From assembly GCF_900111315.1 (NCBI RefSeq), contig NZ_FOGU01000006.1, positions 1 to 64,000 of the forward strand: a stretch of 64,000 nt of DNA. The letters are read 5' to 3'. A program made the translations under genes and the position numbers. This DNA is from Tranquillimonas rosea (GTDB lineage Bacteria > Pseudomonadota > Alphaproteobacteria > Rhodobacterales > Rhodobacteraceae). The notes under the pieces were generated by a model, which was not told the DNA's origin, made no database searches, and saw nothing but the letters and a program-made list of their open reading frames with translations. This document shows, piece by piece, positions 30,306 to 39,246 of this stretch. Position 1 is the stretch's first letter; every line of letters begins with the position of its first letter.

Positions 30306-31205
30306 ATGACGGCAGCCATTATCGACGGCAAGGCGTTTGCCGGCGAGATTCGGGAACGGGTCGCGAATCAGGTCGCGCGGCTGAAGGAGATGGATATCGT
30401 CCCCGGCCTTGCGGTCGTGCTGGTGGGCGACGATCCGGCCAGCGAGATCTATGTCCGCAACAAGAACCGGCAGACCGAAGAGGCCGGCATGGCCTCGTTC
30501 GAGCACCGGCTTGGCGAGGACACCGAGGAACAGGAGCTGGTCGAGCTGGTGCGCCGGCTCAACGCCGATCCGCAGGTGCATGGCATCCTCGTGCAACTGC
30601 CGCTGCCGGATCATATCGACGAGAACCTCGTCATCAACGCCATCGACCCGGCCAAGGATGTCGACGGCTTTCACGTCATCAATGCCGGGCGGCTCGCCAC
30701 CGGGCAGAGCGCGATGGTGCCCTGCACGCCGCTCGGCTGCCTGCTGATGCTGCGCGACCGGCTGGGCGACCTCTCGGGCCGCGAGGCGGTTGTGATCGGA
30801 CGCTCGAACATCGTGGGCAAGCCGATGGCGCAGCTTCTTCTGCGCGAGAATTGCACGGTCACGGTCTGTCACAGCCGCACGCGCGACATCGCCGACGTGG
30901 TGCGGCGCGGCGAGATCGTGGTCGCGGCGGTGGGCCGGCGCGATTTTGTGCCCGCCGACTGGATTCGCCGCGGCGCCACGGTGATCGACGTGGGCATCAA
31001 CCGGATCGACGCGCCGGAAAAGGGCGAGGGCAAGACGCGCCTCGTGGGCGACGTGCAGTTCGATGCGGTCAAGGACGTGGCGGACGCCATCACGCCGGTA
31101 CCGGGCGGCGTAGGGCCGATGACCATCGCCTGCCTGCTGGCGAACACGGTGACCGCCTGCTGCCTGTCGCACGGCCTGCCCGCACCGCAGGACCTGACGG
31201 TCTAG
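30306..31205 (+). CDS. folD: Methylenetetrahydrofolate dehydrogenase/cyclohydrolase
   Basis: A 299-residue bifunctional cytoplasmic enzyme interconverting 5,10-methylene-, methenyl- and 10-formyl-tetrahydrofolate. The signatures are [16 protein letters not shown] with the catalytic Lys near 55, VQLPLPDHI near 98, and the nucleotide loop [17 protein letters not shown] near 163. The C-terminal [10 protein letters not shown] is near 262. The ATG at 30306 starts [12 protein letters not shown], the family start; upstream in-frame codons give unrelated sequence. It is convergent with pdeM and overlaps its stop codon by four bases. Confidence 0.94.
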   Translation: MTAAIIDGKAFAGEIRERVANQVARLKEMDIVPGLAVVLVGDDPASEIYVRNKNRQTEEAGMASFEHRLGEDTEEQELVELVRRLNADPQVHGILVQLPLPDHIDENLVINAIDPAKDVDGFHVINAGRLATGQSAMVPCTPLGCLLMLRDRLGDLSGREAVVIGRSNIVGKPMAQLLLRENCTVTVCHSRTRDIADVVRRGEIVVAAVGRRDFVPADWIRRGATVIDVGINRIDAPEKGEGKTRLVGDVQFDAVKDVADAITPVPGGVGPMTIACLLANTVTACCLSHGLPAPQDLTV

Positions 31206-31879
31206 CCGGTCGCCACCGAGCGGGGCAGGGGCACCGCATGGGCGCGCTGTCCGGTCAGGATGGCGCGGCCCGGACCGGGAAGAAGTTCTCCGAAGACCGG
31301 GTCGGTCCATCTCAGCCCGCCGGTATAGGTGCCGTAGGCAGGCATGATCAGGCGCGACGCATCGTGCAGAAAGCAGCGCCGCGTCACCTGCCGTCCGCGC
31401 AGCGACAGTGCCGCCTTCGGGTGATAATGGCCCGAGACCTCACCCTGCGCCGCCGGGGCGGCGATGTGGCGGAAGGTCAGCGGGCCGTCCTCGTAGGTCT
31501 CGACCAGCGCGCCGCCAAGCGCGACGGGCGCGGGGTCGTGGTTGCCGACGATCCACACCCAGTTGCGCCCGGCCTGCAGCCGCGCAATCCAGTCGAGCGC
31601 GGCATCCTCCAGCGCCCCCGCCGCGGCGACGTCGTCGAAACTGTCGCCGAGGCACACCACGCGGGCGGGGTCCGCCGCCTCGATGTCGCGCTCCAGCCGG
31701 GCCAGCGTATCGCGCACCTCGTAGGGCGGTAGCATCGCACCGCCACGCCGCGCCATCCGCTCGGACTTGCCCAGGTGCAGGTCCGAGACGCACAGTAGCC
31801 GCTGCTCGGGCCACCAGAGCGCGCCCGAGCCCTGGGCGACCAGGCGAGTGCCGGCAAATTCGAAAGCATGCCCGTTCAT
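31202..31879 (-). CDS. pdeM: Ligase-associated DNA damage response endonuclease PdeM
   Basis: A 225-residue metallophosphoesterase. Metal-ligand motifs are SDLHLGK (D33, H35), GDSFDD (about 78-83), GNHD (112-115) and GHYHP near 149. The family, named for its genomic tie to an Lhr-type helicase, ATP-dependent DNA ligase and exonuclease, is assigned to DNA end processing. Here it lies 59 bases downstream of the helicase gene, on the same strand. The ligase and exonuclease members are not between them or nearby. Confidence 0.88.
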   Translation of the reverse strand: MNGHAFEFAGTRLVAQGSGALWWPEQRLLCVSDLHLGKSERMARRGGAMLPPYEVRDTLARLERDIEAADPARVVCLGDSFDDVAAAGALEDAALDWIARLQAGRNWVWIVGNHDPAPVALGGALVETYEDGPLTFRHIAAPAAQGEVSGHYHPKAALSLRGRQVTRRCFLHDASRLIMPAYGTYTGGLRWTDPVFGELLPGPGRAILTGQRAHAVPLPRSVATG

Positions 31880-31938
31880 GGTCCGTTCGTGCCGTGTGCG
31901 GCGGCGAAGATCAAGCGGTCAGCGGCTGCGAGCGGCGG

Positions 31939-34380
31939 TCAGTAGGGGACGCGCCAGCGGGACGGTGCGGGCTCCAGCGTGTCGAGCCCGGCGGTTTCCA
32001 TCAGGCGCTCCGCCTCTTCCTCCAGCAGCCGCTCGGTCGCCGCGCCCTCGACCGGAACGCGACCCGCCTCGAGGAACAGCGGCGCCGCCAGCGGGGTCAC
32101 GCGGGGCAGGGTCACGTGGTCGATCCGGCCCGAGGTGCGGGCCAGCATCTCTTCGATCCGGCCAAAATCGACAAGGCCCTTCAGCGCCTCCTCGCGCGTG
32201 ATCTGCAGCATCAGGTGATCGGGATCGTAGCGTCTGAGCGTGTCGTACAGGATGTCGGCCGAGAACGTGGCCTGCTTGCCTGTCTTTCGCTGGCCCGGTG
32301 AGGCGGTGCGGTCGACGAGCCCCGCGATCACCGCCGATGCCTTGAACGTGCGCTTCATCACTGCGTTGCCGGCCAGCCAGGTCTCGAACGCGTTGCGCAG
32401 GTTTTCGGCCTGGAACAGCGGGGCCGGATCCTCGAGCCTGTCGAGCCCCCAGATCAGCACGGCGTAATCGGTCGAGACGAAGCCCATCGGGTGCAGGCCC
32501 ATCTCCTCCATCCGCGCGGTCAGCAGCAGGCCGAGGGTCTGCATCGCGTTGCGCCCGGCGAAGCCGTAGACGCAGGTATGCTCGCGCCCGTCATGGGGAA
32601 AGCTCTCGATCAGCAGCCGGTCCGCCTCGGGCAGCTTCGAGCGGTCCCGCTGCAGGGCCAGCCACTCGGCTGTGTGGCCCGGCAGCTCGGGCCAGCCGTC
32701 CTGTCGGAACATCGACAGGATACGTTGCGACAACTGTGTCGAGGTGGCGAACTTGGTGCCCATGAATGTCGCGATCTTCGGCGGCTTATCGGCCCGGCGG
32801 GTGACCTCGACCGTCATTTCGCGCAGCGACTCGTAGCGCACGACGCGCCCGCCCATGAGGAAGGTGTCGCCGGGGGTCAGGGTGGCAGCGAAGCCTTCTT
32901 CGATCTCGCCCAGCGGCGCCCCGCCGCGCCCGCGCATCTTCACTTTCAGAAGATCGCTGTCCTGGATGGTGCCGATATTCATCCGGATGCGCCTGGACGC
33001 CCGGGGATCGCGCAGTTGCCACTGCCCGTCGCGCTGCACCAGCCGTTGCCAGCGGTCATAGGCCCGCAGCGCGTAGCCCCCGGTTGCCACGAAATCGAGG
33101 CAGTCGTCGAAGGCCGCGCGGCTCAGCCCGGCATAGGCGCCGGCGCTGGTCACCTCGGCGTACAAGTCGTCTGCGTCGAACGGCCCCGCCGCGGCAGAGA
33201 TGAGGATGTGCTGACACAGTACGTCGCGCGGGCCGGGACCGCGCGGGTCACCGTCCAGGTCACGCTCGCGCACTGCCTGAAGGGCGGCGACGCACTCGAC
33301 GATCTCGAACCGGTTGGCGGGCACCAGAAGCGCCTTCGACGGCGCGTTGTAGCGGTGGTTCGCGCGGCCGATCCGCTGGACAAGGCGCTTGACGTTCTTC
33401 GGCGCACCGATCTGGATCACCAGGTCGACGTCGCCCCAGTCGATCCCGAGGTCGAGAGAGCCGGTGCAGACGATGGCACGCAGGTCGCCCCGCACCATCG
33501 CGGCCTCGATCTTCTCGCGCTGCTCGCGGGCGAGAGAGCCGTGGTGGATGCCGATGGGCAGCGCGTCCTCGTTGGCCAGCCACAGTTCGTGAAAGAAGAT
33601 CTCGGCCTGTGCCCGCGTGTTGTGGAAGATCAGGGTCGTCCGGTGCCGGCGCACCTGGTCCAGCACGGCCGGAATGGCGTATTTCCCGCCGCCGCCGGAC
33701 CAGGGCGGGGCCTCGTCCGTCTGAAGCATCGAGATGTCGGGATCGGGGCCGGGATCGGCGTGGATGATCTCGCACGGGTCGGGATGGCGGGCGAGGAAGC
33801 GTCCGATGCCCTCGGGATCCTCGACCGTGGCTGACAGGCCGACGCGCCGCAGGCCCGGCACCAGCGTCTGGAGCCGGGCCAGCGCGAGCATGAGCTGATC
33901 GCCGCGCTTGGATTCGGACAGGGCGTGGATCTCGTCCACGATGACCCGCTTGAGCCCGGCGAAGATGCGCGGCGCGTCCTCGTAGGACAGCATCAGCGCA
34001 AGACTTTCGGGCGTGGTCAGCAGGATATGCGGCGGATCGGCCCGCTGCCGCCGCTTGACGTGAGAAGAGGTGTCGCCCGTGCGGTCCTCGACCCGGACGG
34101 GCAGGTCCATGTCGGCGATCGGCGTCCCGAGGTTGCGGCGGATGTCGGCGGCCAGTGCCTTGAGCGGCGAGATGTATAGCGTGTGCAGCCCCTGGTGCCC
34201 GCCCTCGGCCAGTTCCGCCAGGGTGGGGAGGAAGCCGGCCAGCGTCTTGCCGCCCCCCGTGGGCGCGATCAGCAGCAAAGAGGCCGCGTCGGCGCGGTCC
34301 AGCATCTCTTGCTGGTGCGGATGGACGTGCCAGCCGCGGGCGGCGAACCAGTCGTGAAAGCGGGTGGGAAGTTCGGTCAT
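31939..34380 (-). CDS. Ligase-associated DEXH-box (Lhr-type) DNA helicase
   Basis: An 813-residue superfamily 2 helicase. Walker A is APTGGGKT at 39-46, the DEIH box is at 149-152 (VDEIHAL), and a helicase C domain has GSLDLGIDWGDVD near 305 and the RIGRANHRYN arginine-finger region near 330. The C-terminal half matches the Lhr/winged-helix core of ligase-associated helicases (DEXH box). The ATG at 34380 is used; an earlier TTG would add three residues. The adjacent pdeM supports a DNA-damage role. Both genes appear to form a two-gene unit. Confidence 0.9.
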   Translation of the reverse strand: MTELPTRFHDWFAARGWHVHPHQQEMLDRADAASLLLIAPTGGGKTLAGFLPTLAELAEGGHQGLHTLYISPLKALAADIRRNLGTPIADMDLPVRVEDRTGDTSSHVKRRQRADPPHILLTTPESLALMLSYEDAPRIFAGLKRVIVDEIHALSESKRGDQLMLALARLQTLVPGLRRVGLSATVEDPEGIGRFLARHPDPCEIIHADPGPDPDISMLQTDEAPPWSGGGGKYAIPAVLDQVRRHRTTLIFHNTRAQAEIFFHELWLANEDALPIGIHHGSLAREQREKIEAAMVRGDLRAIVCTGSLDLGIDWGDVDLVIQIGAPKNVKRLVQRIGRANHRYNAPSKALLVPANRFEIVECVAALQAVRERDLDGDPRGPGPRDVLCQHILISAAAGPFDADDLYAEVTSAGAYAGLSRAAFDDCLDFVATGGYALRAYDRWQRLVQRDGQWQLRDPRASRRIRMNIGTIQDSDLLKVKMRGRGGAPLGEIEEGFAATLTPGDTFLMGGRVVRYESLREMTVEVTRRADKPPKIATFMGTKFATSTQLSQRILSMFRQDGWPELPGHTAEWLALQRDRSKLPEADRLLIESFPHDGREHTCVYGFAGRNAMQTLGLLLTARMEEMGLHPMGFVSTDYAVLIWGLDRLEDPAPLFQAENLRNAFETWLAGNAVMKRTFKASAVIAGLVDRTASPGQRKTGKQATFSADILYDTLRRYDPDHLMLQITREEALKGLVDFGRIEEMLARTSGRIDHVTLPRVTPLAAPLFLEAGRVPVEGAATERLLEEEAERLMETAGLDTLEPAPSRWRVPY

Positions 34381-34450
34381 GCGGCGCAAGGTAGGGGCGG
34401 TGCGGGCGCTTTTCGAACCCGGCCGCGGCGATTTCCTGTCGCGGGGCGAG

Positions 34451-34771
34451 TCAGCCCGGCGACGATACCTTCATCAGCAGAAGTCCGGCGACGATCAGGG
34501 CCGCCGCGGCAACCCGCTGCGCGGTCACGGCCTCTCCCAGAACGGCGATGCCCAGGACAAAGGCCCCGACGGCGCCGATCCCGGTCCAGACGGTGTAGGC
34601 GGTCCCGAGCGGCAGGCTGCGCATGGCGACCGCCAGCAGGCCGAAGCTGCCGATCATGGTAACGACCGTCACGATCGAGGGGACCAGCCGCGTGAAGCCC
34701 GCCGACTGTTTCATCGAGAAGGCCCACACGATTTCCAGAAGCCCGGCCACCAACAGGCATGCCCATGCCAT
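34451..34771 (-). CDS. gdx: Guanidinium exporter (SMR family)
   Basis: A 106-residue small multidrug resistance protein with four membrane helices. The conserved Glu E13 in LLEIVWAF binds the cation/proton. The pattern WAFSMKQSAGFTRL is characteristic of the SugE/Gdx branch, which exports guanidinium, rather than EmrE drug pumps. Independent support comes from the two ACGR-loop hairpins 20 bases upstream (guanidine-II riboswitch). AAAGGAGAG precedes the ATG. It is a single gene between the helicase and the Tad locus, and it was probably called sugE in older annotation. Confidence 0.92.
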   Translation of the reverse strand: MAWACLLVAGLLEIVWAFSMKQSAGFTRLVPSIVTVVTMIGSFGLLAVAMRSLPLGTAYTVWTGIGAVGAFVLGIAVLGEAVTAQRVAAAALIVAGLLLMKVSSPG

Positions 34772-34791
34772 TCCGGCTCTCCTTTGTCGGG

Positions 34792-34840
34792 CCAGGCCGT
34801 CCTGGTCGGTGCAGTCCCGAAACGGGGGAGGTCGTCCTCC
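34792..34840 (-). promoter_or_regulatory. Guanidine-II (mini-ykkC) riboswitch
   Basis: On the minus strand two 5-bp hairpins occur in order: GGAGG-ACGA-CCTCC (34840-34827) and CCAGG-ACGG-CCTGG (34805-34792), 21 bases apart. The ACGR tetraloops on short stems are the defining feature of the guanidine-II aptamer, which dimerises through loop-loop contacts. The second hairpin ends 20 bases before the gdx start and near its ribosome site AAAGGAGAG, so translational control is expected. Motif and gene agree. Confidence 0.88.
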
Positions 34841-34883
34841 GCCACCGGATATGCGGGGTTCCGGCGCCGGCGGCAAGAGGGTG

Positions 34884-36191
34884 TCAGCGGACGATCTCTT
34901 CCTCGCGGACGAACATGTTGGCCCAGGCGCGGTCGATCAGGTCGGGCGTCATCTGGTAGGGGATTCCCTCGAATTCGCAGATGGCGCACATCTGGTCGAT
35001 CAGGAAGACCGGCTGGTAGTTCGCGTAGATGTTGTCGATCTCGGGATACCTGGTCTTGATCAGGTGAACCAGCGTCGCCTCGTCCAGCGGCATCTTCTTC
35101 TTCTTGGCCACCATCGCGAAGATCTTGAGGAAGTCCGCCTGGTTCGGCCCGTCGACCTTGATCTTGAAGAAGATCCGCCGCAGCGCGGCCTGGTCGAAGA
35201 TCTTGTTCGGGTGGAAGTTCGTCGAGAAGATCACGAGCGTGTCGAAGGGCACGGTGAACTTCTCGCCCGATTGCAGGGCGAGGATGTCGTGGCCTTCCTC
35301 CAGCGGCACGATCCAGCGGTTGATCAGCGCCTGGGGCGGCTCTTCCTGGCGCCCGAGGTCGTCGACGATGAAGATCCCGCCGGTCGATTTCAGCTGCATC
35401 GGCGCCTGATAGGTGCGCGCGGTGGGGTTGTAGACGAGGTCGAGCATCGACAGCGTCAGCTCGCCCCCCGTGACCACCGTGGGCCGGTCGCACAGGACGT
35501 AGCGCGTGTCGTAGCGGATGGTGCGCCGCAGCGAGGTGGGATCGTCCTCCTGCTCTTCCGCGGCGGTGTGCACGATCGGGTCGTAGACGGTAATGACTTG
35601 TCCGGAATACTCGATCGCGCGCGGCACGTAGATGCGGTCGCCAATCGCGTCGCGGATGCCGTTCGAGATCGAGGACTTGCCGTTGCCGGGCGGGCCGTAC
35701 ATCAGGATCGACCGGCCCGAGCCGACCGCCGGGCCCAGCTGGTCCAGCAGGTTCTCGGGCAGGATCAGGTGGCCCATCGCATCGGTCAGCTGCTTGCGCG
35801 TGACCTGGACGTTGCGGATCGACTGACGCTCGACCTGCGCGCGGTAGATGTCGAGCGGGACGGGCATCGCGCCGAAATACTCCGACTGCGCCAGCGCATC
35901 CATCGCCCGCGCCTTGCCGTTCTCGCTCAGCTGATAGCCCATCTCGGACGACGAGGTCGCGTGCAGCGTGCCCGTCGCCTCGAGCAGCCGCTGCGAGCGG
36001 GCGAGGTCGACCAGCTCCTGCGTCACCGGGACCGGCAGGCAGATCGTCCTGGCGATCTGGCTGACATGCTCGAGGTTCATGCGGAACATCGTCTTCAGCA
36101 GGATGTCCCGCATCATCACCGTCGGCAGGCGCATCTCTTCGAGCGAGCGTGGCAGCGGCGGCGCGGTCACCGCGTCGGCATGGATGTTCAT
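34884..36191 (-). CDS. AAA-family ATPase at the end of the Tad locus
   Basis: A 435-residue ATPase with Walker A GPPGNGKSS at about 166-174 and Walker B FIVDDLGR at about 274-281. Two sensor-like motifs follow (FSTNFHPNKIFD near 339). The N-terminal 150 residues (LPTVMMRDILLKTMFR, VTRKQLTDAMG) form a regulatory part I cannot name. It is not the CpaF secretion ATPase. A homologous ATPase is common next to Tad genes in Rhodobacteraceae; its task is unknown. The start at 36191 (MNIHADAVTA) is used because earlier in-frame codons lack a good ribosome site. Confidence 0.72.
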   Translation of the reverse strand: MNIHADAVTAPPLPRSLEEMRLPTVMMRDILLKTMFRMNLEHVSQIARTICLPVPVTQELVDLARSQRLLEATGTLHATSSSEMGYQLSENGKARAMDALAQSEYFGAMPVPLDIYRAQVERQSIRNVQVTRKQLTDAMGHLILPENLLDQLGPAVGSGRSILMYGPPGNGKSSISNGIRDAIGDRIYVPRAIEYSGQVITVYDPIVHTAAEEQEDDPTSLRRTIRYDTRYVLCDRPTVVTGGELTLSMLDLVYNPTARTYQAPMQLKSTGGIFIVDDLGRQEEPPQALINRWIVPLEEGHDILALQSGEKFTVPFDTLVIFSTNFHPNKIFDQAALRRIFFKIKVDGPNQADFLKIFAMVAKKKKMPLDEATLVHLIKTRYPEIDNIYANYQPVFLIDQMCAICEFEGIPYQMTPDLIDRAWANMFVREEEIVR

Positions 36192-36305
36192 CTGAGGTCC
36201 GGTCCCGTGGTGATGGTCGCGCACGGCGCGCGTGTGTCGTCAGACCGGACGGTGCCGGGCCAATGTGACCAAATAAAGAAAAAAGGCGGGGATGATCGCG
36301 GCCCG

Positions 36306-36797
36306 TCAGCGCATCAGCGCGACAAGCAGAAGATAGAGCAGGAGCGTGCCCCCCAGAGCCAGGCCCATCGGAAAATCGCGGCGCGTCCAGCTTTCCCAGT
36401 CCGGCACGGCCCGGCGCACGGCGGGCATGGCGCGGGCACCGCGATGGGTGGCGAAGGCCGCAAGGATCGTTGCGGCCAGCAGGTAGGCGACGATGACGAT
36501 GTCGCCCAGCATGACGAACGGGGCCGCCGCCGCGGCGAACTTGGCGTCGCCCGCGCCCATCGCGCCGGCCGTGTTCAGAAGGAACCCCAGCACCAGGACC
36601 ACCGCCAGGTTCGCCCATTGCCATGCCCAGGCCGACAGCGGCAGGGCGAAGGGGCCGACGACGAAAAAGACCGCGACAAGGGCGATCACCGCCCGGTTCG
36701 GGATCTTCATGAACTTCATGTCGCTCCACGCCACCCACAGGCAGATCGGCGCGGCGAACGGCAGGAAGGCCCAGGCGGCGACCGCGGGCAGGCCCAT
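36306..36797 (-). CDS. cpaA: Prepilin peptidase CpaA
   Basis: A 163-residue A24-type aspartyl protease of the inner membrane that cleaves the Flp leader. The two catalytic aspartates are D26 in WSDMKFMKIPN and D84 in GAGDAKF. There are about five membrane helices, and it lacks the N-terminal methylase domain of PilD, as expected for CpaA. The ATG overlaps the tadD stop by one base (TGATG), so it is translationally coupled. A 114-base gap separates it from the AAA ATPase downstream. Confidence 0.92.
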   Translation of the reverse strand: MGLPAVAAWAFLPFAAPICLWVAWSDMKFMKIPNRAVIALVAVFFVVGPFALPLSAWAWQWANLAVVLVLGFLLNTAGAMGAGDAKFAAAAAPFVMLGDIVIVAYLLAATILAAFATHRGARAMPAVRRAVPDWESWTRRDFPMGLALGGTLLLYLLLVALMR

Positions 36798-37654
36798 CAG
36801 TTCGCCACGTTCTCTTCCAGGGCCCTCAGCGCGCGCACGGCGGCGTCGAAGTGCTGCGGGTGGGTGTCGATGGCGCTGCGCAGCAGGCCCTTGCCGATCG
36901 CGACGTCGCCCTGCTTGATCGCGCTCAGCGCCATCGTGTGCATCAGCTGCGCCTGCTCGGTCTGGGTCATGGGCACGACAGGCAGATCGTAGTTGCCCCG
37001 CGCCCCGCGCGCCATGGCGAGGTTGTTCTTGGCGGTGAACATCTCGGGGTCGTAGGTGATCGCCTCGGCGAACAGCTCTTCGGCCTCGCCATAAGCGCCG
37101 CGGGACAGCTTCGAATAACCCCAGTTGTTGAGCACGCCCGAGGGGGTGTTCGTCAGCCCCAGCGCCGTCTCGTAGAAGCTGTCGGCGCGGTCCCATTCCT
37201 GGTTGCTGTCCGCCACCATCGCCTCGAGCCGGTAGCGCTTGTAGCTTTCGTGCGTCGGCGGAATGGAGTCCAGCGTCGCCTCGGCGCGCTCCCATTCGCC
37301 GGCGCGGATCAGGGCCTCGGCAAGGCCGACGTGGTCCTCGGGCAGGGCGTCGGGATGGGCCACGACCTTCTTCCAGGCCGGCACCGCCTCGCGGACGCGC
37401 TTGTCGCGGATCAGGGATTTCGCAAGGCCGCGCCGCAGGTCGATGCGGCTGGGTTCTTCACCGCTGGTGCGCTTGAAATAGCGCACCGCCTCGGCCGGAT
37501 CGGCGGCCGAAAGCATCACGTCGTTCAGGTTGGTCTCGTCGATGGCGTTGACGCTCTTGAGCGCGCGGTTCACCTCGGCCTCTTCGGACGAGCCGCAGGC
37601 CGAAAGGGTCAGCGCGGTGCCAAGGCACAGCGCCCCGATAGCTATATGGCGCAT
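36797..37654 (-). CDS. tadD: TPR lipoprotein TadD
   Basis: A 285-residue lipoprotein. Signal and lipobox (LTLSAC) place the acylated Cys at 20. Several tetratricopeptide repeats span about 65-265, for example DHVGLAEALIRAGEWERAEA and NNWGYSKLSRGAYGEAEEL. TadD is needed for Flp pilus secretion, probably as the secretin pilotin. It overlaps the start of cpaA and follows a second TPR lipoprotein by 34 bases. Confidence 0.88.
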   Translation of the reverse strand: MRHIAIGALCLGTALTLSACGSSEEAEVNRALKSVNAIDETNLNDVMLSAADPAEAVRYFKRTSGEEPSRIDLRRGLAKSLIRDKRVREAVPAWKKVVAHPDALPEDHVGLAEALIRAGEWERAEATLDSIPPTHESYKRYRLEAMVADSNQEWDRADSFYETALGLTNTPSGVLNNWGYSKLSRGAYGEAEELFAEAITYDPEMFTAKNNLAMARGARGNYDLPVVPMTQTEQAQLMHTMALSAIKQGDVAIGKGLLRSAIDTHPQHFDAAVRALRALEENVAN

Positions 37655-37688
37655 GTATCTGCGTCCTTGTCCTGCTCGATCGATCGCC

Positions 37689-38249
37689 TCAAGGCTCGGA
37701 CAGGATCAGGTACTCGCCGGTCCCGCGCCGCACCAGGGCGAAGTCGCTGTTATTCTCTGAAGAATACGCGCGATTTTCGAGTTTTGCGAGAGCCAAGGTC
37801 AGGTTCTCGCGGATCCGGGTGCTGCGGCCACTGTCCAGTGCAAAGGCCCTGCGGAACACGCGGGCCGCTTCGCCGGTCTCGCCACGCTCCATCAGCACGA
37901 CGCCGAGGTTGTTCCACGCGGGGACGAAGGTCTCGTCGACCTCGACCGCCCGGCGGAGAAGCCGCTCCGCCTGTCCCAGTCGCCCGAGCTCGAGGTTGGC
38001 CGAGCCGAGAGCGGAGAGCACGTCGACCGTCGTGCCCTGCCGTGCGGCGGCGCGGAGATAGGCCTTGAGCGCCAGTTCGTGCTCGCCTGCGGCCATCAGG
38101 CGGTGCCCCACGGTCAGCCCGTCGACGCTTTCGCCGTCGCGGGCCACTTCGGGCGCAAAGAGCCGGTCGGGACTGGTCCCGCCTTCGCCGCAGCCGCCGG
38201 CGAGGGCCGCGAGGCCCAGCACCGCAAGCCAGCGATGTGCTCGTCTCAT
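37689..38249 (-). CDS. Second TPR lipoprotein of the Tad locus
   Basis: A 186-residue protein starting MRRAHRWLAVLGLAALAGGC, a lipoprotein-type signal with Cys 20 in a GGC site. Two to three TPR units are visible (VDVLSALGSANLELGRLGQAERL, VPAWNNLGVVLMERGETGEAA). It differs from TadD in sequence but not in fold, so it may be a second pilotin-like factor. It lies seven bases after tadC and 34 before tadD. Confidence 0.78.
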   Translation of the reverse strand: MRRAHRWLAVLGLAALAGGCGEGGTSPDRLFAPEVARDGESVDGLTVGHRLMAAGEHELALKAYLRAAARQGTTVDVLSALGSANLELGRLGQAERLLRRAVEVDETFVPAWNNLGVVLMERGETGEAARVFRRAFALDSGRSTRIRENLTLALAKLENRAYSSENNSDFALVRRGTGEYLILSEP

Positions 38250-38256
38250 TCGATGC

Positions 38257-39234
38257 CTACGGCGTGCCACCCATGTTGCCCAGGGTCTGCGTGATCCCGT
38301 AGACCGAGGGTCCGAGCAGGATGATGAGCAGCGGCGGCACCGTCAACATCATCGTCGCGAGCGTCATCTTGGTGGGCAGGGTGTTCGCCTTTTCCTCGGC
38401 GCGCATCACCCGCTTGTCGCGCATCTCGCCGGCATAGACGCGCAGCGCATCCGCGATCGAGGTGCCGAATTGCTGCGACTGGATCAGCACGGTGACAAAG
38501 CTCGACACGTCCGACACGCCGGCACGCTCGGCCATGTCGCGCAGCACGGTGATCTTGTCCTTGCCGGCCTTGATCTCGTGGCTGACGATCTCGAACTCGT
38601 CGGCGAGGGCGGGGTAGCCCGCGCGGATCTCGCGGCTGACGCGAATGATCGCCTGGTCGAGCGACTGCCCCGCCTCGACGCAGACCAGCATCATGTCGAG
38701 GCTGTCCGGGAACCCGTTGGTGATCTCTTCCTGCCGGGTCTGCTGACGCTTGGTGATCCAGTATTTCGGCGCCATGTAGCCGATGCCGCCCGGCAGCAGG
38801 ACCGAGATGATCATCTTCTGCGTGCTCGCGCCGTCGTCGCCCTGGGTCAGAAGAGCGTAGAGCACACCGGCCGCAAGACAGCCGAGCCCCAGCGCGAACT
38901 GCGCGAAGTAATACATCCGCACCGCGTTCTTCGAGCGGTAGCCCGCCTGCATCATCTTGACCCGGATCGCTGAATATTCCTCCTCGTCCTGCGGTTCGAG
39001 GAAGTTGGAGTATTTCTCCAGCTTGTCCTTCTTGCCGACCCGCAGCCGGCTGGGCTCGGGTTCCTCGGCGCGTCCGCTCTTCACCTGGTCGCGGAAACGA
39101 TCCATCGGATCCTTCCGGCCCCTGAGCATGAACGGGATCGACAAGGCGATCAGCAGGATGCCCAGACCGCCCACGGCCAGCAGCGGTCCCGCGGGGCCCA
39201 GCATGTCGACGAGCATGGCGTTGATGGCTTCCAT
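38257..39234 (-). CDS. tadC: Tad secretion inner-membrane protein TadC
   Basis: A 325-residue type II secretion F-domain protein. The N-terminal membrane segment (about 15-37) is followed by a cytoplasmic linker and two segments (109-126, 135-155), and the C-terminal part has a further membrane helix (about 297-317). The conserved PDSLDMMLVCVEAGQSLDQA (about 176-196) and LIQSQQFGTSIADALR are F-domain features. It pairs with TadB to form the platform of the pilus machine. The gap to tadB is 12 bases. Confidence 0.92.
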   Translation of the reverse strand: MEAINAMLVDMLGPAGPLLAVGGLGILLIALSIPFMLRGRKDPMDRFRDQVKSGRAEEPEPSRLRVGKKDKLEKYSNFLEPQDEEEYSAIRVKMMQAGYRSKNAVRMYYFAQFALGLGCLAAGVLYALLTQGDDGASTQKMIISVLLPGGIGYMAPKYWITKRQQTRQEEITNGFPDSLDMMLVCVEAGQSLDQAIIRVSREIRAGYPALADEFEIVSHEIKAGKDKITVLRDMAERAGVSDVSSFVTVLIQSQQFGTSIADALRVYAGEMRDKRVMRAEEKANTLPTKMTLATMMLTVPPLLIILLGPSVYGITQTLGNMGGTP

Positions 39235-39246
39235 ACGGGGCGTTCC

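Noticed and set aside
34786-34860. ykkC (guanidine-I) or guanidine-III riboswitch class
   Set aside because: The leader lacks their long conserved cores; the two ACGR tetraloop stems fit only guanidine-II.
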